Positions 1 through 8,397 of a stretch of 64,000 nt of DNA are shown here, in pieces. The stretch's first letter is position 1. Each line of letters opens with the position of its first letter. The DNA is taken from contig NZ_CP071139.1 of NCBI RefSeq assembly GCF_017639205.1, positions 5,138,501-5,202,500 on the forward strand, written 5' to 3'. Below the pieces are notes generated by a model. It worked only from the letters and a program-made list of their open reading frames with translations. It was not told the DNA's origin and searched no databases. The position numbers and the translations under genes were made by a program. The stretch is from Streptomyces nojiriensis. GTDB lineage: Bacteria > Actinomycetota > Actinomycetes > Streptomycetales > Streptomycetaceae.

Positions 1-622
1 ACACCTGGCCCGCGTAGTCGACGGGGCCCTCGAAGCCGAAGAGGCCGTAGACGACGTGCGTGATCTGCTCGTACAGGCTCGGGTTGCCGACGACCCGGTT
101 CGGGTGGACGTTCACGATGAGCAGGCCGAGCCCGATGGAGCCGGCGCTCATCAGTACGAAGTTGGCGAGGGCCCTCCAGCGGCTGCGCGGGTCGGGCAGC
201 GCCTTGAATTCGTTCTGGTGGCGCAGCAGCAGCGCGAAGAGCACCGCCGCGATGATCACGCCGGGGATCGAGTGCCGGTAGAGGAACTGCGCCACGGCGC
301 CGGCCGGCAGCAGCACCACCGCAGCCCGCCAGGCCCGGCGCTTGCGGCGCTTGAGGCCGTGCGCGAGCAGCAGGAGCAGTACGCCCGCGCTGATGGCGAG
401 GGCCGCTGCGAAGGGGCCGAACACCGGCAGCACCTCGGCGAGCGCGTGGATCCGGCTGTGCCGGAACCGCGGGAACACCCCTGCCGCGACGTCCAGAAGG
501 CCGACGATCATGACGGCCGTACCTACCAGGCCGGGCACCGACTCCGGCTGTGGGCCTCGGAGGATTCGGCGGACCCTGCTCGGAACCTGTCCCGACTTAT
601 CGCCATCTATCCTGCTAGACAT
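1..622 (-). CDS. LysX/MprF-like phosphatidylglycerol lysyltransferase family membrane protein (N-terminal part, cut by window edge)
   Basis: The reverse strand is open from an ATG at 622 to the window edge, giving about 207 codons. The visible part has a basic cytoplasmic start (MSSRIDGDKSG) and then several hydrophobic segments, for example around GTAVMIVGLLDVAAGVFP, a second near residues 65-85 and a third near 110-130. The phrases RFRHSRIHALAEVLP and DPRSRWRALANFV are those I recall from the actinobacterial LysX/MprF-type (DUF2156) proteins, whose N-terminal half is a flippase-like membrane domain and whose C-terminal half transfers an amino acid to phosphatidylglycerol. The catalytic half lies outside the window, so amino-acid specificity cannot be judged. 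It diverges from the esterase gene at 775 across a 152-bp intergenic region. Confidence 0.8.
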   Translation of the reverse strand, partial: MSSRIDGDKSGQVPSRVRRILRGPQPESVPGLVGTAVMIVGLLDVAAGVFPRFRHSRIHALAEVLPVFGPFAAALAISAGVLLLLLAHGLKRRKRRAWRAAVVLLPAGAVAQFLYRHSIPGVIIAAVLFALLLRHQNEFKALPDPRSRWRALANFVLMSAGSIGLGLLIVNVHPNRVVGNPSLYEQITHVVYGLFGFEGPVDYAGQV

Positions 623-774
623 CGCTTCCCGTTGCTCCGCGAGAGATCATGTGGCCGAAGGCCGCGACAGCCTCCGGTGTGTGGTGCGTCCCTTAGGACG
701 ACATCGACGAGGAGCGGGTTCACTCTTTCGTCGGAAAAAAACAGTCCTGCCACCAGAAAGTCGACTGACTGCTC

Positions 775-1884
775 ATGGGTCTCACCAGTAATACGGTTCT
801 GGCGCTGGCCATCATCGCCGGTGTGCTGCTCTTCGCGGCCACGGTGTGGTTCTGGCCGAAGCTCTCGGGCCGCACCTGGCGCGCGTTCGCCGGCCGGATC
901 GGGCTGCTGCTGGCGACCCAGCTGGCGCTGTTCTCGGCTGTGGGGCTGGCGGCTAACAAGTCGTTCCTCTTCTACGGTTCCTGGGCCGACCTGCTCGGTC
1001 AGGAGACGTCCATGGGCAAGGTCGTCGACCACTCGATGAGCAGCAAGGACATCAAGGTCGTCGACAAGCAGAAGCTGGACGTACCCGGTGGCGCCAAGCC
1101 CCAGGTCGGTGGTCAGATCCTGAAGGTTGCCATAACCGGGCAGAAGTCGAAGATAACGAGCCCCGGCTACGTCTGGCTCCCGCCGGAGTACTTCCAGCCC
1201 CAGCACAAGGACCAGAACTTCCCCGCGTCCATCGTCCTGACGGGCTACCCGGGCACCGCCGAGAACCTCATCAAAGGGCTCGACTACCCCATGAAGGCCT
1301 TCAGCCTGTCCAAGTCGGGCAAGATGAAGCCGATGATCCTGGTCATGCTGCGCCCGACCGTGGCGCCGCCGCGTGACACCGAGTGCGTCGACATACCCGG
1401 TGGCCCGCAGACCGAGACCTTCTTCGGCGAGGACCTTCCGCAGGCCATCACGGACACCTTCCGGGTCGGCAAGAAGCCCCAGAACATGGGCTTCATCGGC
1501 AACTCCACGGGCGGCTACTGCGCCCTGAAGATCGCCGCGCACTACCCGCAGACCTTCGGCGCCGCCGCGGGTCTGTCCGCGTACTACGAGGCCCCGGACG
1601 ACCCGACGACCGGTGACCTGTTCCACGGGGACGAGAAGCTGAAGAAGCGTGCGGACGTGCTGCACAGCGTCGAGCACAAGAAGCCGACCGGTACGTCCTT
1701 CCTCGTGACCAGCAGCGAGAAGGGCGAGCCGAACCTCGCCGACACCAAGAAGTTCATCAAGAAGGTGCAGGGCCCGGACCGGGTCTCCTCCATCATCCTC
1801 GACAGCGGTGGCCACAACTTCAACACGTGGCGACGTGAGATCCCGCCGATGCTGATGTGGATGAGCGGCCGCATCCAGGCCTGA
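775..1884 (+). CDS. Membrane-anchored alpha/beta-hydrolase (antigen 85 / Fes esterase-like)
   Basis: This 369-residue protein has two hydrophobic segments at the N-terminus (about residues 7-28 and 41-60) followed by an exported alpha/beta-hydrolase domain. The nucleophile elbow is GNSTGGYC with Ser at about 244, and a probable catalytic His lies in DSGGHNFNTW near residue 350. The layout resembles the antigen-85/esterase-D superfamily, which in actinomycetes covers mycolyltransferases and relatives of unknown substrate; Streptomyces makes no mycolic acids, so the substrate is open. It is transcribed away from the LysX-like gene and ends at a double hairpin shared with the convergent ABC ATPase gene. 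The ATG at 775 is preferred because it gives a proper membrane-anchor N-terminus. Confidence 0.8.
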   Translation: MGLTSNTVLALAIIAGVLLFAATVWFWPKLSGRTWRAFAGRIGLLLATQLALFSAVGLAANKSFLFYGSWADLLGQETSMGKVVDHSMSSKDIKVVDKQKLDVPGGAKPQVGGQILKVAITGQKSKITSPGYVWLPPEYFQPQHKDQNFPASIVLTGYPGTAENLIKGLDYPMKAFSLSKSGKMKPMILVMLRPTVAPPRDTECVDIPGGPQTETFFGEDLPQAITDTFRVGKKPQNMGFIGNSTGGYCALKIAAHYPQTFGAAAGLSAYYEAPDDPTTGDLFHGDEKLKKRADVLHSVEHKKPTGTSFLVTSSEKGEPNLADTKKFIKKVQGPDRVSSIILDSGGHNFNTWRREIPPMLMWMSGRIQA

Positions 1885-1892
1885 CCGGCCTC

Positions 1893-1956
1893 GCGCCGAC
1901 CTTTCGGCGCCCCGACCGCCCGACGCACCCGTGACCGGCCTCCTGAGGCCGGTCAC
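1893..1956. terminator. Bidirectional terminator, two hairpins
   Basis: Two GC-rich hairpins lie between convergent genes. The first (1893-1910) has 7-bp arms GCGCCGA/TCGGCGC with loop CCTT. The second (1931-1956) has perfect 11-bp arms GTGACCGGCCT/AGGCCGGTCAC with loop CCTG. No long T-tract follows, as is common in Streptomyces. Confidence 0.75.
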
Positions 1957-1974
1957 AACTGTTTCCGGGGCGGC

Positions 1975-2937
1975 CTACGCCTCCTGCAGCCGGGCCCGGC
2001 GCAGCGCCCGGTGGACGCCCTCCGGCGTCAGTACGCCGACCAGCGCGCCGGATTCGGGGTCCCTGACCCCGATCCGCCCCGAGTCCTCCTGCAGCAGGGC
2101 GGCGAGCGCCTCGCGCAGCGTCGACCCCAACTCCACCGAGGCCGCCGGGTCCGTCCCCTGGGACGCGGCCAGGTCGGCCGCCCCGACCGCGGTGACCGCG
2201 AGCCGCTTGAGCCCCCGGTCGGCGCCGACGAAGGAGGCCACGTAGTCGGTGGCGGGCGCCGCGAGCACCGCCGCCGGGCGGGCGAACTGCTCGATGGTGC
2301 CGGTGCCGTAGACCGCGATGCGGTCGCCGAGCCGGATCGCCTCCTCCAGGTCGTGGGTGACCAGCAGGATCGTCTTGCGGACCGTCTTCTGCAGGGTCAG
2401 GAACTCGTTCTGCAGCCGCTCGCGCACCACCGGGTCCACCGCGCCGAACGGCTCGTCCATCAGCAGCACCGGCGGGTCGGCGGCGAGCGCGCGGGCCACG
2501 CCGACGCGCTGGCGCTGCCCGCCGGACAGCTGCTCGGGGTACCGGCCCCCGTACACGGCCGGGTCAAGGCCCACCAGTTCCAGCAGTTCGGCCGCCCGGG
2601 CGCGGGCGCGCGCTTTGGGGGTGCCGATCAGCTGCGGCACGGTCGCCGTGTTCTCCAGCACGGTCTTGTGCGGGAAGAGCCCGACCTGCTGGATGACGTA
2701 CCCGATCCGGCGGCGCAGCTCGACCGGATCGGCGGCCGCGATGTCCTCGCCGTTCAGCAGGATCCGGCCGGAGGTCGGGTCGATCAGCCGGTTGACCATC
2801 TTCATCGTGGTCGTCTTGCCGCAGCCGGACGGTCCCACGAGCGTGACCAGCTCACCCTCCGCCACCTCGAAGGACAGGTCCTCGACGGCTGTCGTCCCGT
2901 CGGGGTAGCGCTTGGTCACATGCTCGAATCGGATCAC
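1975..2937 (-). CDS. Quaternary-amine (glycine betaine/choline) ABC transporter ATPase
   Basis: This 320-residue ATPase belongs to the OpuCA/ProV/OsmV family. It shows Walker A GPSGCGKT (about 35-42), signature LSGGQRQRVGVARA (137-150), Walker B PVLLMDEP (156-163) and the H-loop phrase LLVTHDLEEAI. The C-terminal part (about 245-320) looks like a single degenerate CBS unit, the region that senses ionic strength in osmoregulated members. The GTG at 2937 gives the typical start MIRFEHVTKRYPDG; the frame stays open much further upstream but that extension is antisense to the permease and has no homologous character. It diverges from the two permeases and the binding protein, and the 153-bp gap 2938-3090 must hold promoters for both directions. 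Confidence 0.9.
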   Translation of the reverse strand: MIRFEHVTKRYPDGTTAVEDLSFEVAEGELVTLVGPSGCGKTTTMKMVNRLIDPTSGRILLNGEDIAAADPVELRRRIGYVIQQVGLFPHKTVLENTATVPQLIGTPKARARARAAELLELVGLDPAVYGGRYPEQLSGGQRQRVGVARALAADPPVLLMDEPFGAVDPVVRERLQNEFLTLQKTVRKTILLVTHDLEEAIRLGDRIAVYGTGTIEQFARPAAVLAAPATDYVASFVGADRGLKRLAVTAVGAADLAASQGTDPAASVELGSTLREALAALLQEDSGRIGVRDPESGALVGVLTPEGVHRALRRARLQEA

Positions 2938-3090
2938 CGTCCCATCCTTCCGCACGTCGGCCGCTGATTTGTGAAGGGCGTGTTGCCCCCCTGCGAAGGA
3001 TTCCGGCCATCGGGGGTGTTGGGGGTTAGGGTCACTGTGACGGGTGGCCGTGAATACGTACGTTCGAATGACGGGGTGGGGGTGAGGGGC

Positions 3091-3807
3091 GTGGCGGCGC
3101 AGAACTGCCTGGTGGCGAACGACTGGATCTGCTGGGACTACGTCACCTCCCGCTCCCGGGAACTCACCGACGCCACCCTCGAACACATCTGGATCACGGG
3201 CGTGTCGGTCCTGATCGGCATCGCCGTGTCCGTGCCGCTCGCCCTGCTGGCGCGCCGCGGCCGCCACTGGGCGGCGCCGGTCCTGGGCCTGACCACCCTG
3301 CTCTACACGATCCCCTCGCTGGCCATGTTCTCCCTGCTGCTGCCGTTCTTCGGGCTCTCGGCGGCGCTGGTGGTGACCGGGCTGGTGCTGTATTCGCTGA
3401 CGATCCTGGTCCGCAACGTCCTGGCCGGCCTGGAGGCCGTCCCCGAGGACGTACGGGAGGCCGCGCGCGGCATGGGGTACGGCCCGGGGCGCCTGCTGTG
3501 GCAGGTCGAACTGCCGCTCGCGCTGCCCGCCCTGCTCGCCGGCGTCCGGATCGCCACCGTCTCGACGGTCGCGCTGACCACGGTGGGCTCCATCGTCGGC
3601 AAGGGCGGCCTCGGCAATCTCATCGCCCCGGCCGTGAACAGCTCCTTCAAGGCCCAGGTGCTCACCGCCTCGGTGCTGTGCGTGCTGCTCGCGCTCGTGG
3701 TCGACCTGCTGCTGCTCGGCGTACAGCGGCTGCTCACCCCGTGGACCCGGGCCGGCGCCCGGCCCGCGGCTCCGGCTCCCGCTCCGGCTCCGGCGAAGGG
3801 GGCCTGA
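3091..3807 (+). CDS. Quaternary-amine ABC transporter permease 1
   Basis: This 238-residue protein is a BPD_transp_1-type permease with about five or six membrane segments. The EAA-loop phrase EAARGMGYGPGRLLWQVELP, which docks the ATPase, is plain in the middle. The GTG at 3091 is chosen over upstream GTGs because a GAGGGG ribosome-binding site lies just before it. The C-terminus ends in an Ala-Pro tail of low complexity. It is the first gene of a permease-permease-binding protein operon, with only 4 bp to the next gene. The family imports glycine betaine, choline or carnitine as osmoprotectants; the exact substrate cannot be read from sequence. Confidence 0.88.
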   Translation: MAAQNCLVANDWICWDYVTSRSRELTDATLEHIWITGVSVLIGIAVSVPLALLARRGRHWAAPVLGLTTLLYTIPSLAMFSLLLPFFGLSAALVVTGLVLYSLTILVRNVLAGLEAVPEDVREAARGMGYGPGRLLWQVELPLALPALLAGVRIATVSTVALTTVGSIVGKGGLGNLIAPAVNSSFKAQVLTASVLCVLLALVVDLLLLGVQRLLTPWTRAGARPAAPAPAPAPAKGA

Positions 3808-3811
3808 AGCC

Positions 3812-4483
3812 GTGGGCGCGATCACAGGGGCCTGGGACTGGCTGGCGAACGGCGCCAACTGGTCCGGGGAGAGCGGTGTCTGGCACCGGCTCGGCGAGCA
3901 CGTCTACGTCAGCGCGGTCGCGCTCGCGATCGCCTGCGCGGTGGCCCTGCCGATCGGCCTGTTCCTCGGCCACCTCGGCAGGGGCGGCACCCTCGCGATC
4001 AACATCTCCAACATCGGCCGGGCCGTCCCCGTCTTCGCGGTGCTGGCGCTGTTCATGGTCTCCCCGCTGCGCAACGCCGGCTATCTGCCGACCATCGCCG
4101 CGCTCGTGCTGTTCGCCGTTCCGCCGCTGCTGACCAACGCGTACGTCGGCATGCGCGAGGTGGACCGCTCGGTCGTGGAGGCCGCCCGCGGCATGGGCAT
4201 GTCCGGGACCCAGCTCTTCCTGCGCGTCGAACTGCCGCTCGCCCGCGCCATGGTGATGACCGGGCTGCGCTCGGGCGCCGTACAGGTCGTCGCCACGGCC
4301 ACGATCGCCGCCATGGTCGGCCAGGGCGGCCTCGGCCGGATCATCACCGCCGGCTTCAACACGTACAACACCCCGCAGGTCGTCGCGGGCGCCCTGCTGG
4401 TGGCCGCGCTCGCCCTGCTGGTCGAGGGCGCGCTGGTGGCGGCGGACCGGCTGCTGCTGCCGCGGGCCGCGGCGTCCCGCTGA
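3812..4483 (+). CDS. Quaternary-amine ABC transporter permease 2
   Basis: This 223-residue permease is paired with the preceding one and carries the same kind of EAA-loop phrase, EAARGMGMSGTQLFLRVELP. It has about five hydrophobic segments, one near each end. The GTG start follows 4 bp after the stop of permease 1, which implies translational coupling. Two different permeases with one ATPase and one binding protein is the standard OpuC/OsmU arrangement. Confidence 0.88.
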   Translation: MGAITGAWDWLANGANWSGESGVWHRLGEHVYVSAVALAIACAVALPIGLFLGHLGRGGTLAINISNIGRAVPVFAVLALFMVSPLRNAGYLPTIAALVLFAVPPLLTNAYVGMREVDRSVVEAARGMGMSGTQLFLRVELPLARAMVMTGLRSGAVQVVATATIAAMVGQGGLGRIITAGFNTYNTPQVVAGALLVAALALLVEGALVAADRLLLPRAAASR

Positions 4484-4515
4484 TTCCTGTCCATCGCCTC
4501 GAACGGAGTACCTCC

Positions 4516-5508
4516 ATGACCAAGACCACGCGCGTCCTCGGCGCGTCCCTGGGCGCCCTGGCCCTGACGGTGTCGCTGGCCGCGTGCGGCGGCGACAGCC
4601 TGGAGAAGAGCAAGGACGGCGGCTCGGCCTCCGCCGGCTCCTCCTCGGCCGGGGGCGGCGGCAAGGGTGCCCTGGTGATCGGCGCGGCCGGGTTCACCGA
4701 GTCGAACGTGCTGGCCGAGCTGTACGCGCAGGTCCTGAAGGACGCGGGCTACAGCACGTCGATCAAGACGGTCAACAACCGTGAGCTGTACGAGCCCTCG
4801 CTGGAGAAGGGTGAGATCGACGTCGTCCCGGAGTACGCGGCCACGCTCGCCGAGTTCCTCAACGCCAAGGTCAACGGCCCGAAGGCGCCCGAGGAGAAGC
4901 CGATCGCCTCCAGCGACGTCGCGGCGACGGTGGCGGGCCTGGAGAAGCTCGCGGCCCCGCTCGGTCTGAAGGCGCTGGCCGCCGGTGCGGCGGTCGACCA
5001 GAACGCATTCGCCGTGACCAAGGAATTCGCCGAGAAGAACAACCTGAAGACGCTTTCCGATCTCGGCAAGTCCGGACTCAAGGTCAAGATCGCGGCGGGC
5101 GACGAATGCAGCGTCCGGCCCTTCTGCGCACCGGGGTTGACCAAGACGTACGGAATTCAAGTTTCCGGTATCGACCCGAAGGGCGTCGGCACCCCGCAGG
5201 CCAAGCAGGCGGTCAAGGACGGCGCCGACCAGCTCGTGCTCACCACGACCACCGACGCCACCCTCGACAGCTTCGGCTTGGTCCTGCTGGACGACGACAA
5301 GAAGCTCCAGAACGCCGACAACGTGCTGCCGGTGGTCAACGCCAAGGACGCCGGAACCCCGGAGGTCGCCGCCGCGCTCGACAAGCTGACCAAGGCGCTC
5401 ACGACGGCCGATCTGGTCGACCTGAACCGCAAGGTGGACGCCGAGCGCGCCAAGCCGGCCGACGTCGCGAAGGCCTACCTGGAGTCCAAGGGCCTGCTGA
5501 AGAAGTAG
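4516..5508 (+). CDS. Quaternary-amine substrate-binding lipoprotein
   Basis: This 330-residue protein has a lipoprotein signal peptide with lipobox LAAC and lipidated Cys at 24, then a Ser/Gly linker and an OpuAC-type binding domain starting at ALVIGAAGFTESNVLAELYA. The phrase GDECSVRPFCAPGLTKTYG matches the paired-Cys region typical of OpuCC/OsmF proteins, where two Cys usually form a disulfide. It is the last gene of the operon, 32 bp after permease 2. A weak hairpin follows at 5544-5565 (6-bp arms GCCCGG/CCGGGC). Confidence 0.88.
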   Translation: MTKTTRVLGASLGALALTVSLAACGGDSLEKSKDGGSASAGSSSAGGGGKGALVIGAAGFTESNVLAELYAQVLKDAGYSTSIKTVNNRELYEPSLEKGEIDVVPEYAATLAEFLNAKVNGPKAPEEKPIASSDVAATVAGLEKLAAPLGLKALAAGAAVDQNAFAVTKEFAEKNNLKTLSDLGKSGLKVKIAAGDECSVRPFCAPGLTKTYGIQVSGIDPKGVGTPQAKQAVKDGADQLVLTTTTDATLDSFGLVLLDDDKKLQNADNVLPVVNAKDAGTPEVAAALDKLTKALTTADLVDLNRKVDAERAKPADVAKAYLESKGLLKK

Positions 5509-5606
5509 CGCGGGCGGGGTTCATGGAGAAAAGTGGCTTAACTGCCCGGGAAGAGTTTGCCGGGCGGGTATCCCACTCGACCCCCATGCCCTGTAAATTT
5601 CGGGCC

Positions 5607-6608
5607 ATGCCCCGTGGACGCCACCGCAATCCCGAACCCCTGCACCGGCTGCTCACGCCGACGACCGTGGCCGGTGTATCCGTCGTCGGAGCCGGCGCGG
5701 CCTGGCTGCTGGCGGAACCGATGGCGCTCCGGCTCCTCGTGGCCGTCACGGCGGCCGCCGGGGTCGCCGGCGCCGTCGTCATGCGCGCCTGGGACCGCTC
5801 GGCCGGCCGCCGCGTCGCCGAGCTCGCGCGCGAGCGGGTCAAGGACGAGTGGCGGACGGACGAGCGGATAGCCGAACTCGAATCCGACCTCGAAGAGGCC
5901 CGGATGCTGCGGGCCAGGCTCGACGCCAAGCTGCGCGCCAAGCGCGTCGAACTGGCGGGCCTGCGCGGCGAGCACGCGGCGCTGCTGCGGCGGTACGCGA
6001 CCGCCGAGACCGAGCGCGCCAGTGCCCTGGAGGGCCGCCGGCTGCTGGCCATCGAGGCCTCCGCGGCGCCGGCCGCGCCGAAGGAACTTCCGGCCGTCAC
6101 CGAGGAGCGCACCTCGGCGGGCGCGCCCACCGCGGTCGGCTACGCCCGGGCCCACTCGGCCCTGGACGCGCTGGCCCGCAGCCGGCGCGAGGCGCGGGCG
6201 CTGCCCGCGGGGCCGTCGGCCCCGGAGCCCGATTCCGGTCCCGGCCACGCTCCGGCCCACGCCGCCGCGTCTTCGGTCCCCGCGCGCCGTCCGGCGGCCG
6301 CGGTGGCCCCGTACGCGGCCCAGCGGCGCACGACCTCGCGCGTCGAGGGCGGCTTCGACTTCTTCGGGACCAAGAACGCGGCGCAGGCCCGTGCGGTGAT
6401 CGAGGCGGTCCAGAACGAGGACCTGGCCGACGTGGTCGGCGCGGAGGCCCTCGCGGTGCACAAGGCCGAGTCGGACCGGGCCGTGTCGGGACCGGAGTTC
6501 AAGCCGGCCACCGACGAGACCCGCGCGGTGGGCCAGGTCATCGATCTGACGGCCCACGACGAGACCGAGCCGATCGACGTGGTCCGGCTCCGGACCGCCA
6601 TCTCGTAG
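5607..6608 (+). CDS. Membrane-anchored coiled-coil protein of unknown function
   Basis: About 333 residues. Two hydrophobic segments lie at about 17-35 and 40-57, followed by a charged heptad-rich stretch (about 60-150, RIAELESDLEEARMLRAR and similar) that should form a coiled coil, then an Ala/Pro-rich linker and a conserved-looking C-terminal block (GGFDFFGTKNAAQARAV onwards). I do not recognise a named family. The ATG at 5607 is chosen because it leads directly into the basic N-terminus MPRGRHRNP; an ATG at 5586 in the same frame is possible. No clear ribosome-binding site precedes either, so a leaderless message is possible. Its stop lies 14 bp from the convergent TetR gene. Confidence 0.65.
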   Translation: MPRGRHRNPEPLHRLLTPTTVAGVSVVGAGAAWLLAEPMALRLLVAVTAAAGVAGAVVMRAWDRSAGRRVAELARERVKDEWRTDERIAELESDLEEARMLRARLDAKLRAKRVELAGLRGEHAALLRRYATAETERASALEGRRLLAIEASAAPAAPKELPAVTEERTSAGAPTAVGYARAHSALDALARSRREARALPAGPSAPEPDSGPGHAPAHAAASSVPARRPAAAVAPYAAQRRTTSRVEGGFDFFGTKNAAQARAVIEAVQNEDLADVVGAEALAVHKAESDRAVSGPEFKPATDETRAVGQVIDLTAHDETEPIDVVRLRTAIS

Positions 6609-6621
6609 CAGCGGCCCGGGG

Positions 6622-7215
6622 TCAGTCCCGGTACGAGGCCACCAGCCGGGCCAGGTGCCGGCCCGCCACCAGGAGCGGGGTGCGGCTCATGGTGACCTGT
6701 GAGGTCGTCTCGGCGCCCTCCAGGGTGTTGATCACGGTGATCGCCAGATCGCGGGCGTCCGGCTCCGGATAGCCCGACGCCAGGAGCTTCGCGGCCACCA
6801 GGTGCTGCCAGTTGGCGAAGGCCTGGGCGCAGGCCGCCTGGAGTTCCGGCAGGCGGCCGACCGTCTCCAGGGCCGTGGCCGTCACCGGGCAGCCGTCCCG
6901 CCAGTCGGAGGCCTCCAGCGCCTGCGCGAGCGCGGCGGCCACGCCCTCGACGGCCTCGGCGGGGTCGGCGTGGGCGGCGAGTCCGGCGCGGAGCAGCTCC
7001 GCGAACTCCTCGTCGCCGAAGTGGATCGCGGCCACCGCGAGTTCCTGCTTGCCGCCCGGGAAGAAGTGGTACAGCGAGCCGAGGGTGGCCTCGGCCTCGC
7101 GGACGAGCTGCTTGACCGGGGTGTTCTCGTATCCGCCGCGCTGCATGAGGCGGGATGCGGTGCGCACCAGCCGGTCGCGCGTCCCGGGTGCCGTGGTCGT
7201 CGCTGCAGTTGCCAT
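6622..7215 (-). CDS. TetR-family repressor (LmrA/YxaF-like)
   Basis: This 197-residue regulator has an N-terminal helix-turn-helix (about residues 15-60) with the recognition-helix phrase TLGSLYHFFPGGKQEL, which is typical of the LmrA/YxaF branch, and a C-terminal ligand-binding domain. It diverges from the imine-reductase-like gene at 7333. The 117-bp gap holds two identical operator-like palindromes (7243-7258 and 7290-7305), so it probably represses itself and the reductase gene until a small ligand binds. Confidence 0.88.
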   Translation of the reverse strand: MATAATTTAPGTRDRLVRTASRLMQRGGYENTPVKQLVREAEATLGSLYHFFPGGKQELAVAAIHFGDEEFAELLRAGLAAHADPAEAVEGVAAALAQALEASDWRDGCPVTATALETVGRLPELQAACAQAFANWQHLVAAKLLASGYPEPDARDLAITVINTLEGAETTSQVTMSRTPLLVAGRHLARLVASYRD

Positions 7216-7242
7216 GGGCGTGATGTTACCGCCGAATCTAGA

Positions 7243-7305
7243 TAGAGCGTTCGTTCTAGCCTCGTGTTACGGTCGTCCCGAGCGCTGGATAGAGCGTTCG
7301 TTCTA
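7243..7305. promoter_or_regulatory. Two identical TetR-type operators
   Basis: The 16-bp sequence TAGAGCGTTCGTTCTA occurs at 7243-7258 and again, unchanged, at 7290-7305, 47 bp apart. Each copy is an imperfect palindrome of form TAGA-n-CG-nn-CG-n-TCTA, the shape of LmrA-type TetR operators. The copies sit between the divergent TetR and reductase genes, one nearer each start codon, which suits simultaneous control of both. Confidence 0.8.
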
Positions 7306-7332
7306 GACGATGCGTTGGGGGAGAACTCCGTC

Positions 7333-8220
7333 ATGAACCAGATCCGTACCACCCGGGCCCAGGGCGCCGAGGTCACCGTCGTGGGGCTCGGCCCGATGGG
7401 CCGCGCCATGGCCGCCGCCTATCTCGACGCCGGCTACGAGGTCACCGTGTGGAACCGCAGCGCGGGCAAGGACGACGAGCTCGTCGCCCGCGGGGCCCGC
7501 CGCGCCGCCGGCATCGCCGAGGCCGTCGCCGCGAGCCCGCTGACCGTGCTCAGCCTCATCGACGTCGAGGCCATGTACGGCACGCTCGGCGACACCGATC
7601 TCCGCGGCCGCGTGCTGGTCAACCTGTCCTCGGACGTCCCGGACAAGGCCCGGGCCGCCGCCCGTTGGGCGGAGGAGCGCGGGGCCGCGTACCTCACCGG
7701 CGGGGTCAACGTACCGCCGACCGGCATCGGGCAGGAGGGGTCCTCGGTCTTCATCAGCGGCCCGCAGGAGGTCTACGAGCAGCACCGCGCCGCGCTCGAC
7801 CTGCTCGCCGCCACCGACTACCGCGGCGCCGACCCCGGCCACGCGCAGCTCTACTACCAGCTCAACATGATCCTCTTCTGGACCGCCTACACCGGCTGGT
7901 ACCAGGCCGTCGCCGTAGCCCGCGCCAACGGGCTGACGGCGGCCGACATCCTTCCGTACGCCGGCTACACGGCCGACACCATGCGCGGCTTCTACACCGC
8001 GGGCTCCCCGCTCATCGACGCCGAGGAGCACGGCGGCGAGCACCAGCGCCTCGCGATGTGCGCCGCGAGCGTCGGGCACATCCTGCACACGGCCGCGGAC
8101 TCCGGTGTGGACACCGCGATCCTGGCCGCGCACGCCGAGCTCTACCGGCGCGGTGTCGAGGCGGGCTTCGGCGCCGACAGCAGCTCCCGCCTGATCGGCC
8201 TGCTGGGCGGCAAGGCCTAG
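7333..8220 (+). CDS. Imine-reductase / beta-hydroxyacid-dehydrogenase-like NADP oxidoreductase
   Basis: This 295-residue protein has an N-terminal Rossmann domain with VVGLGPMGRAMAAAYLDAG (about 14-32) and a C-terminal helical domain, the two-domain architecture of the beta-hydroxyacid dehydrogenase and imine reductase families. The phrase GGVNVPPTGIG replaces the usual substrate-loop sequence of hydroxyacid dehydrogenases, which favours an imine-reductase-like enzyme; the natural substrate is unknown. It is divergent from, and probably repressed by, the adjacent TetR. Its TAG stop coincides with the edge of the long palindromic element that follows. Confidence 0.8.
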   Translation: MNQIRTTRAQGAEVTVVGLGPMGRAMAAAYLDAGYEVTVWNRSAGKDDELVARGARRAAGIAEAVAASPLTVLSLIDVEAMYGTLGDTDLRGRVLVNLSSDVPDKARAAARWAEERGAAYLTGGVNVPPTGIGQEGSSVFISGPQEVYEQHRAALDLLAATDYRGADPGHAQLYYQLNMILFWTAYTGWYQAVAVARANGLTAADILPYAGYTADTMRGFYTAGSPLIDAEEHGGEHQRLAMCAASVGHILHTAADSGVDTAILAAHAELYRRGVEAGFGADSSSRLIGLLGGKA

Positions 8221-8380
8221 GCGGTCTCTTCCGGATCTTGCCGGGCCCGCGACGCCCGGCACCGCACCTGGCCGCGTTGTCGGGGCACCCGAGTACGTCC
8301 AGTACACGGGCGCCCCTCCGCCTTGCCATGTACGGCACCGGACGCCGCGGGCTCGGCCGACAAGATCCGAAAGAGACGGC
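8221..8380. repeat. Long palindromic element, 160 bp
   Basis: The whole interval folds as one imperfect palindrome: arm 8221-8296 pairs with arm 8302-8380 around the loop GTCCA. Outer ends read GGTCTCTTCCGGATCTTG and CAAGATCCGAAAGAGACGG. Most mismatches are transitions that keep G-U pairing. It sits directly after the CTAG containing the reductase stop, and fills the gap to the convergent lipase gene. A short version with the same outer arms is at 46085-46140. It could act as a bidirectional terminator and could also be a non-autonomous mobile element; no transposase is near. Confidence 0.8.
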
Positions 8381-8397
8381 CTTGGCCGAAAGGCGGC

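Noticed and set aside
2938..3858. N-terminal extension of the ABC ATPase on the minus strand
   Set aside because: The extension is antisense to the permease gene; the canonical family start is the GTG at 2937.
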